Source: an uncultured Clostridia bacterium (lineage in GTDB: Bacteria > Bacillota > Clostridia > UBA1381). Taken from it: a stretch of 11,186 nucleotides of DNA. Below the pieces are notes generated by a model. The model searched no databases, was not told the origin of the DNA, and worked only from the letters and a program-made list of their open reading frames with translations. Shown here in pieces: positions 6,355 through 11,186 of this stretch. Position 1 is the stretch's first letter. Each line of letters opens with the position of its first letter. The position numbers and the translations under genes are program-made. The stretch is from assembly GCA_934463455.1 (NCBI GenBank), contig CAKSJU010000076.1, positions 1 to 11,186 of the forward strand, given 5' to 3'.

Positions 6355-7416
6355 ATGGAATTAAGCGAAAGAAAACAAAAAATTCTTCAGGCAGTCATTG
6401 ATGAATATTTGGGCACGGCGGAGCCTGTCGGCTCGAGAGTTATCTCGAAAAAAAACAACCTGGGCTTATCAAGTGCCACAATAAGAAATGAAATGGCAGA
6501 CCTTGAGGGAATGGGATTTTTGCTCCAGCCGCATACCTCCGCGGGACGAATACCTTCGGACAGCGGATACAGATTTTATGTCAATTCTTTGATGAAACGT
6601 TATCAAATGGGCGTTGAAGCGGTTGAAAAACTGAGCGCAGCACTTGAGGACAAAGCTAATCAGCTTGAACATATAATCCGAAAAGCGGGACTCGTTACTT
6701 CGCTTTTGACCGATTATATTACGGTGTTCACAACGCCGGAGGCGGATTGCTCAAAGATTAAAAAATTTGATTTGGTTTCGCTCGGCGGCGGAAACATTAT
6801 GCTGATAATAGTTACGCAGTCGGGAGTGGTAAAAAACCGAATGATGCCGCTCGGCATTGACGAAAAGTCGACCATTAAGCTCGCCGCGATAATCAACAAA
6901 AGACTTTCGGGACTTGCCGCCGGTGAAATCGGGCTTGAAGATATTCAGGGACTTCAGAACGAAGCGGCGGAAAAGCTCGGACTTGAGCCTAAGGTACTTA
7001 TTAAAATTATGAATTTTATATATGAGGCAATAGAGTCCTTTGATGAAACGCAGGTGTATGTTGAAAATACAAAATCGCTTTTGAAATATCCGGAATACAG
7101 CAATTTGGAAAAAGCGCAGAACATGCTGGAATTTCTTGAGGACGAGAAAAAGCTTAAACAGCTTATACGCGGCGGTGAACAGACGCAGGACGGCGTTTCG
7201 GTAAAAATAGGCAAGGAAAACGAATTTGAAGAGCTTAACGAATGCAGTCTTGTTACGGTAAACTATTCTCTTGATAATCAAAAAAATGCGGGAAAGATTG
7301 GCGTTATAGGCCCCAAGCGTATGGATTACGCAAAGGTTATAGCAAATCTGGACTGCATATCAAGTCATATAGATAAAATTCTTTACCAATTATATATAGG
7401 AGAAGGCGGGGGATAA
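6355..7416 (+). CDS. hrcA: Heat-inducible transcription repressor HrcA
   Basis: HrcA represses class I heat-shock genes by binding CIRCE. I chose the ATG at 6355 because GAGGTGA (6343-6349) sits five bases upstream and the protein then begins MELSERKQKIL, as HrcA proteins do. The in-frame ATG at 6322 lies just after CIRCE without a ribosome-binding site and would add 11 unconserved residues. The product is 353 residues, close to the family size. The N-terminal winged helix includes TAEPVGSR (21-28) and the recognition region SSATIRNEMADLE (39-51); TSAGRIPSDSGYRFYV (61-76) is a HrcA signature. A GAF-like domain with an inserted dimerisation segment makes up the rest. grpE begins three bases after its stop codon. 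In other bacteria HrcA activity depends on GroEL; no groEL is in this window. Confidence 0.97.
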   Translation: MELSERKQKILQAVIDEYLGTAEPVGSRVISKKNNLGLSSATIRNEMADLEGMGFLLQPHTSAGRIPSDSGYRFYVNSLMKRYQMGVEAVEKLSAALEDKANQLEHIIRKAGLVTSLLTDYITVFTTPEADCSKIKKFDLVSLGGGNIMLIIVTQSGVVKNRMMPLGIDEKSTIKLAAIINKRLSGLAAGEIGLEDIQGLQNEAAEKLGLEPKVLIKIMNFIYEAIESFDETQVYVENTKSLLKYPEYSNLEKAQNMLEFLEDEKKLKQLIRGGEQTQDGVSVKIGKENEFEELNECSLVTVNYSLDNQKNAGKIGVIGPKRMDYAKVIANLDCISSHIDKILYQLYIGEGGG

Positions 7417-7419
7417 AAA

Positions 7420-7962
7420 TTGACAGAAAAAGAAGATTTGGAAAAGGAAGAAACGGTTGAAGAAGCTCAGCCGGAAGAAAAAGCAGAACAGGAAGAAAAG
7501 GACGGCGAAAAAGAAAAAATAGCCGAACTGGAAACAAAAATCAAGGAATGGGAAGATAAGTATACAAGGCTTTATGCCGAATACGACAACTACCAAAAGC
7601 GCAGCAAGCGCGAAAAAGACGCGCGTTATGCCGATGCCGTTGTCGATGTTATATCAAGCATACTTCCCGTTGCCGATAACCTTGACCGCGCACTTGCTTC
7701 CGAGGCAAGCTCGGAGGATGCCAAAAAGATTTTGGACGGCGTGGCAATGGTTAAAAAACAAATGGATGAAATTCTTACAAAGCTTGAAGTTTCGGAAATA
7801 GCCGCAGTCGGCGAGGAATTCGACCCGAATGTGCACAACGCCGTTATGCACGTTGAGGATGAAAATACCGCGGATAACACGGTTGTTGAAGAATTTATGA
7901 AAGGCTACAAATACAAGGATGACAGAGTGATTCGTCACAGTATGGTAAAAGTAGCAAATTAA
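7420..7962 (+). CDS. grpE: Nucleotide exchange factor GrpE, TTG start
   Basis: GrpE releases ADP from DnaK and resets the chaperone cycle in the cytoplasm. The 180-residue frame opens with TTG at 7420, three bases after the hrcA stop. No ATG or GTG is available nearby in frame, so TTG is the likely start. The purine-rich GGGGGA (7408-7413) is at a suitable distance but is a weak Shine-Dalgarno site; a better AGGAG (7398-7402) is about 17 bases away. Residues 1-35 are a Glu/Lys-rich disordered tail. A long coiled coil (about 33-85) contains EYDNYQKRSKRE. The four-helix region begins around ILPVADNLDRAL (81-92), and the C-terminal beta domain includes GEEFDPNVHNAVMHVED (131-147). Eighteen bases separate it from dnaK. 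Confidence 0.95.
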   Translation: MTEKEDLEKEETVEEAQPEEKAEQEEKDGEKEKIAELETKIKEWEDKYTRLYAEYDNYQKRSKREKDARYADAVVDVISSILPVADNLDRALASEASSEDAKKILDGVAMVKKQMDEILTKLEVSEIAAVGEEFDPNVHNAVMHVEDENTADNTVVEEFMKGYKYKDDRVIRHSMVKVAN

Positions 7963-7980
7963 AAAAAGGAGAGATTTACT

Positions 7981-9852
7981 ATGAGTAAAATTATAGGTAT
8001 TGACTTAGGAACAACAAATTCATGCGTAGCCGTTATCGAGGGCGGAAACCCGACGGTTATTGCAAACTCGGAAGGCTCAAGAACAACACCGTCTGTTGTC
8101 GCTTTCCAAAAAGACGGTGAGAGAATTGTCGGTCAGGTCGCAAAAAGACAGGCTGTAACAAATGCCGACCGCACAATCATGTCGATTAAAAGACATATGG
8201 GAACAGATTACAAAGTAAATATTGACGGCAAAGCATATACTCCGCAGGAAATTTCGGCAATGATTTTGACAAAGCTTAAAACAGACGCCGAAAGCTATTT
8301 GGGCGAAAAAGTAACACAGGCTGTTATTACCGTTCCGGCATATTTCAGCGATTCACAAAGACAGGCAACAAAGGACGCAGGTAAAATTGCGGGTCTTGAT
8401 GTTTTGAGAATTATCAACGAGCCGACAGCGGCGGCACTTGCTTACGGCATGCAGGATACAAACCAAAAGGTAATGGTATATGACCTCGGCGGCGGTACTT
8501 TCGATGTATCTATTCTGGACATCGGCGACGGTGTGTTTGAAGTTCTTTCGACCAACGGCGATACTCACCTCGGCGGTGACGATTTTGACGAAAGAATTAT
8601 GAACTATCTTATCGAAGAATTTAAGAAAGAAACAGGCGTTGACCTGCGCGGCGATAAAATGGCAATGCAAAGACTTAAGGAAGCTGCGGAAAAAACAAAA
8701 ATCGAACTTTCCGGCATGACGACTTCGAATGTAAATCTTCCGTTTATCACAGCCGACGCAACCGGTCCGAAGCATTTGGATATAACCGTAACAAAGGCAA
8801 AATTTGACGAGCTTACCGCTGATTTGGTACAAAAAACAATCACATGTATAAGAAATGCAATGAGAGACGCTTCGCTTTCAAAAGACGAAGTAGACAAGAT
8901 TTTGCTTGTCGGCGGCTCATCAAGAATCCCGGCAGTTCAGGAAGCTGTTAAGAACGAAATGGGCAAAGAGCCGCATAAGGGAATTAACCCGGATGAATGT
9001 GTTGCTATCGGTGCAGCTGTTCAGGCAGGTGTTCTCGGCGGAGACGTTAAGGATTTGCTTCTTTTGGATGTTACTCCGTTGTCACTCGGTATCGAAACAA
9101 TGGGCGGTGTATTTACAAGATTGATTGACAGAAATACAACGATTCCTACAAAGAAATCGCAGATATTCTCAACAGCCGCAGACGGTCAGACGAGCGTTGA
9201 AGTTCATGTATTGCAGGGCGAGCGTGACATGGCTCAGTACAATAAAACTCTGGGCAGATTCAGCCTTACGGGAATTGCTCCCGCACCGAGAGGTGTTCCT
9301 CAAATCGAAGTTACCTTTGATATTGACGCAAACGGTATTGTAAACGTTTCCGCAAAGGATATGGGAACAGGCAATGAACAGAAGATTACAATTACCGCTT
9401 CTTCAAACCTTTCGGATGAAGATATAGACCGCGCGGTAAAAGAAGCCGAAAAGTATGCTGAAGAGGATAAAAAGCGTAAAGAAGAGGTAGAGACAAGAAA
9501 TAATGCCGAAAGCCTTGTTTATCAATCGGAAAAAACTCTTAACGAAATCGGTGATAAGGTTTCCGCAGAGGATACAGCGCCGGTTAAAGCGGAAATCGAA
9601 AAGGTTAAGGAAGCTTTAAAGGGTACCGATACCGAAGCTATTAAAGCGGCAACCGAAAGCTTGCAGCAAGCATTCTATAAGGTTTCGGAAAAGCTTTATC
9701 AGCAGGCAAACCCGCAGGGCGGCGCAAATCCGCAGGATTTCACGGGCGGAGCTCAAGGAGGAGCAGGTCAGAGCGGAGCAAACCCGCAGGGCGGTGCCGA
9801 TAATGTCTACGAAGCAGATTACAGAGAAGTAGACGACAACGATAACAAATAA
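7981..9852 (+). CDS. dnaK: Hsp70 chaperone DnaK
   Basis: DnaK is an ATP-dependent chaperone that holds exposed hydrophobic peptides, working with DnaJ and GrpE. The ATG at 7981 follows AAGGAGAG (7966-7973) by seven bases, the strongest initiation site in the operon. The protein is 623 residues. The ATPase domain has IGIDLGTTNSCVAV (5-18), VYDLGGGTFDVSIL (166-179) and GGSSRIPAVQEAV (311-323). The linker DLLLLDVTPLSLG (358-370) leads into the substrate-binding beta domain and helical lid. Between residues 68 and 92 it lacks the insertion of roughly 20 residues found in proteobacterial DnaK, a Gram-positive trait. The tail is rich in Gly, Gln, Asn and Ala (about 575-606), with NPQGGA twice, and ends VYEADYREVDDNDNK, a variant of the usual EEVD-like end. 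Confidence 0.99.
   Translation: MSKIIGIDLGTTNSCVAVIEGGNPTVIANSEGSRTTPSVVAFQKDGERIVGQVAKRQAVTNADRTIMSIKRHMGTDYKVNIDGKAYTPQEISAMILTKLKTDAESYLGEKVTQAVITVPAYFSDSQRQATKDAGKIAGLDVLRIINEPTAAALAYGMQDTNQKVMVYDLGGGTFDVSILDIGDGVFEVLSTNGDTHLGGDDFDERIMNYLIEEFKKETGVDLRGDKMAMQRLKEAAEKTKIELSGMTTSNVNLPFITADATGPKHLDITVTKAKFDELTADLVQKTITCIRNAMRDASLSKDEVDKILLVGGSSRIPAVQEAVKNEMGKEPHKGINPDECVAIGAAVQAGVLGGDVKDLLLLDVTPLSLGIETMGGVFTRLIDRNTTIPTKKSQIFSTAADGQTSVEVHVLQGERDMAQYNKTLGRFSLTGIAPAPRGVPQIEVTFDIDANGIVNVSAKDMGTGNEQKITITASSNLSDEDIDRAVKEAEKYAEEDKKRKEEVETRNNAESLVYQSEKTLNEIGDKVSAEDTAPVKAEIEKVKEALKGTDTEAIKAATESLQQAFYKVSEKLYQQANPQGGANPQDFTGGAQGGAGQSGANPQGGADNVYEADYREVDDNDNK
9706..9794 (+). repeat. Direct repeat inside the DnaK tail codons
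   Basis: The 17 bases GCAAACCCGCAGGGCGG occur at 9706-9722 and again, identical, at 9778-9794. A third, diverged unit, GCAAATCCGCAGG, lies at 9724-9736. They encode the ANPQGG units of the disordered DnaK tail, and the identity at DNA level suggests recent duplication or slippage. Confidence 0.75.
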
Positions 9853-9870
9853 TATTTAGAAATAAAGAGA

Positions 9871-9933
9871 GGGCGCCGGCTTTTTCAAGCGGCGCCTTCC
9901 GACAGTCGATTAAAAAATAATCGGCGGTCGGAG
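9871..9933 (+). promoter_or_regulatory. Tandem hairpins between dnaK and dnaJ
   Basis: Hairpin A pairs GGCGCC (9872-9877) with GGCGCC (9891-9896) and GCTT (9879-9882) with AAGC (9887-9890), with one bulged G and a TTTC loop. No T-run follows, so it is not a normal terminator. Hairpin B pairs TCCGAC (9898-9903) with GTCGGA (9927-9932) and CGATTA (9907-9912) with TAATCG (9918-9923). Its 3' arm ends seven bases before the AGGTGA of dnaJ and contains an upstream GGAG. Roles in RNA stability, processing or dnaJ translation are possible. Confidence 0.6.
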
Positions 9934-9939
9934 TTGGGC

Positions 9940-9945
9940 AGGTGA
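9940..9945 (+). promoter_or_regulatory. Ribosome-binding site deciding the dnaJ start
   Basis: AGGTGA lies five bases before the TTG at 9951. It overlaps the competing GTG at 9942, and that overlap favours TTG as the true start. Confidence 0.65.
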
Positions 9946-9950
9946 AAATT

Positions 9951-11090
9951 TTGGCTGATAAAAGAGATTATTATGAGGTGCTCGGTGTATCAAAGGGCGC
10001 TTCGGATGATGAAATAAAAAAAGCATACAGGCGCGAAGCAAAAAAATATCACCCCGATTTGCATCCGGGAGATAAAGAAGCGGAAGCAAAATTCAAAGAG
10101 TTGAACGAGGCTTACGGAGTACTTTCCGATGCGGATAAAAAGGCGCGCTATGACCAATACGGTCATGCGGGAGTTGATCCGAATTTCGGAGCGGGCGGCG
10201 GCGGTGCCGGTTTTGACGGCTTCGGCGGCTTTGACTTCGGAGATATTTTCTCCGATTTGTTCGGCGGCGGCTTCGGAGGACGTTCCGGCAGAAGAAACGG
10301 TCCGGTACGCGGAAACGATGTGCGCCAGGTAATTGATATTACTTTTGAGGAAGCGGCTTTCGGTTGTAAGAAAAAGCTTACTCTCACGCAGCAGGAAAAA
10401 TGCGCAACATGCGGCGGTAGCGGCGCAAAGCCCGGAACTCATCCGACCACTTGTTCAAAGTGCGGCGGCTCGGGTCAGGTCAGAACACAGACGAGAACAC
10501 CGCTCGGTTATATGACGAATGTTACAACCTGTCCGAATTGCCGCGGTACGGGTACGATTATTTCCGACCCGTGTAAGGATTGTCACGGAACAGGTAAAAT
10601 AAGAAAAACAAAGACTATCGAAATCGATATTCCGGCAGGTATAGATAACGGACAGACAATGCAGCTCGGAGGAAAAGGCGAGCCGGGCGAACGCGGAGGT
10701 CCTAACGGAGATTTACTTATTACCGTAAGAGTCAGACCGCACCAGGTTTTCCGCCGTGACGGCTACAATGTGTATATCGATTTGCCGATAACATTTGTTG
10801 ACGCGGCTTTGGGCGCAACTGTTAAGGTGCCGACGATTGACGGACCGGTGGAATATGATATTCCCGAGGGAACGCAGCCGGGTACTATGTTTAAGCTGAG
10901 AGGAAAAGGCATTCAGTTTATCCGCGGCAAAAACCGCGGCGATGAATTTGTAACGGTGGACGTTGAAGTCCCTAAGGCTCTGTCGCAAAAACAAAAGGAG
11001 CTTTTGCGCGAATTTGAGGCGGCTTCCGAGGGTAAAAATTATAAAAAGAAGAAATCCTTTTCGGATAAGATGAGGGATTTATTCAAGTAG
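9951..11090 (+). CDS. dnaJ: Hsp40 co-chaperone DnaJ, probable TTG start
   Basis: DnaJ delivers substrates to DnaK and stimulates its ATPase. From the TTG at 9951 the protein begins MADKRDYYEVLG, the usual DnaJ opening, with AGGTGA (9940-9945) correctly placed. A GTG at 9942 would add three residues and would need the GGAG at 9930-9933, which lies partly in a hairpin; it remains possible. The product is 379 residues. The J domain (about 1-71) carries HPD at 34-36. A Gly/Phe region spans about 74-110. The zinc-binding domain has four CxxCxGxG repeats starting at C151, C168, C194 and C208, all eight cysteines intact. Two C-terminal beta domains and a dimerisation tail follow. This is a complete type I DnaJ. 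It is the last gene of the operon, since a terminator follows. Confidence 0.97.
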   Translation: MADKRDYYEVLGVSKGASDDEIKKAYRREAKKYHPDLHPGDKEAEAKFKELNEAYGVLSDADKKARYDQYGHAGVDPNFGAGGGGAGFDGFGGFDFGDIFSDLFGGGFGGRSGRRNGPVRGNDVRQVIDITFEEAAFGCKKKLTLTQQEKCATCGGSGAKPGTHPTTCSKCGGSGQVRTQTRTPLGYMTNVTTCPNCRGTGTIISDPCKDCHGTGKIRKTKTIEIDIPAGIDNGQTMQLGGKGEPGERGGPNGDLLITVRVRPHQVFRRDGYNVYIDLPITFVDAALGATVKVPTIDGPVEYDIPEGTQPGTMFKLRGKGIQFIRGKNRGDEFVTVDVEVPKALSQKQKELLREFEAASEGKNYKKKKSFSDKMRDLFK

Positions 11091-11119
11091 AAAAAGGGGA
11101 TGTTAAAAAACTCCGGAAC

Positions 11120-11158
11120 GCAAAAAGGCATTTTTATTATATTAAAATGCCTTTTTGC
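11120..11158 (+). terminator. Terminator after dnaJ, probably bidirectional
   Basis: Arms GCAAAAAGGCATTTT (11120-11134) and AAAATGCCTTTTTGC (11144-11158) are perfect complements around a nine-base loop. The GGCATTTT/AAAATGCC core is followed by TTTTT and preceded by AAAAA, so it should terminate from either side. Confidence 0.88.
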
Positions 11159-11166
11159 TACGCCCT

Positions 11167-11186
11167 CACCAAACCACTCGGAGTAC
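11167..11186 (+). repeat. Candidate dispersed repeat, copy 2 (cut by window edge)
   Basis: These last 20 bases agree at 18 positions with the minus strand of 4867-4886. They begin eight bases after the dnaJ terminator and run to the window edge. Whether the similarity continues cannot be seen. Confidence 0.45.

Noticed and set aside
6751..7281. A 176-codon minus-strand frame
   Set aside because: It is a shadow of hrcA with no recognisable domain and no promoter or ribosome-binding site.
8353..8832. A 159-codon minus-strand frame
   Set aside because: It lies wholly within dnaK on the opposite strand. Such frames are common opposite dnaK and are not known to be genes.
11100..11186. Open plus-strand frame from the ATG at 11100 to the window end
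   Set aside because: It runs straight through the dnaJ terminator, and its purine run touches the ATG with no proper spacing.
1..11186. CRISPR array, tRNA, rRNA, transposase, toxin-antitoxin or defence system
   Set aside because: Reading both strands I found no regularly spaced repeats, no tRNA-like cloverleaf and no gene of these classes.

Overview
The window looks like a core chromosomal segment of a low-to-mid GC Gram-positive bacterium, most likely an anaerobic clostridium. Four features point that way: a tRNA-sensing T-box leader in front of pheST, a CIRCE operator in front of an hrcA-first heat-shock operon, a DnaK lacking the N-terminal insertion seen in proteobacterial DnaK, and strong Shine-Dalgarno sites throughout. 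I cannot name a genus.

Layout. On the minus strand, 1-770 encodes the N-terminal 256 residues of a PHP-family metallophosphoesterase of the histidinol-phosphatase type, cut by the window edge and driven by a consensus promoter (791-819). On the plus strand, a divergent promoter (913-941) feeds a T-box leader (about 948-1226) that senses uncharged tRNA-Phe and controls pheS (1276-2295) and pheT (2308-4689), which end at a strong terminator. A gene-poor stretch (4730-5085) follows. It holds one copy of a probable dispersed repeat and a 36-bp palindrome framed by 12-bp direct repeats. Then come hemW (5086-6213), a promoter with a CIRCE element (6249-6311), hrcA (6355-7416), grpE (7420-7962), dnaK (7981-9852) and dnaJ (9951-11090), closed by a terminator (11120-11158). 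The last 20 bases resemble part of the 4730-5000 stretch.

How the genes work together. PheS and PheT form the alpha2beta2 phenylalanyl-tRNA synthetase, made on demand through T-box readthrough when tRNA-Phe is uncharged. HrcA represses its own operon by binding CIRCE. GrpE (nucleotide exchange), DnaK (Hsp70) and DnaJ (Hsp40) form the chaperone cycle. HemW commonly precedes hrcA in Firmicutes and is a radical-SAM protein linked to heme handling.

I found no new multi-gene system; the coding content is conserved housekeeping. The points worth a second look are non-coding: the palindrome with flanking direct repeats, the candidate dispersed repeat, two hairpins between dnaK and dnaJ that approach the dnaJ ribosome-binding site, TTG starts on both co-chaperone genes, and an additional terminator-like hairpin inside the T-box leader.
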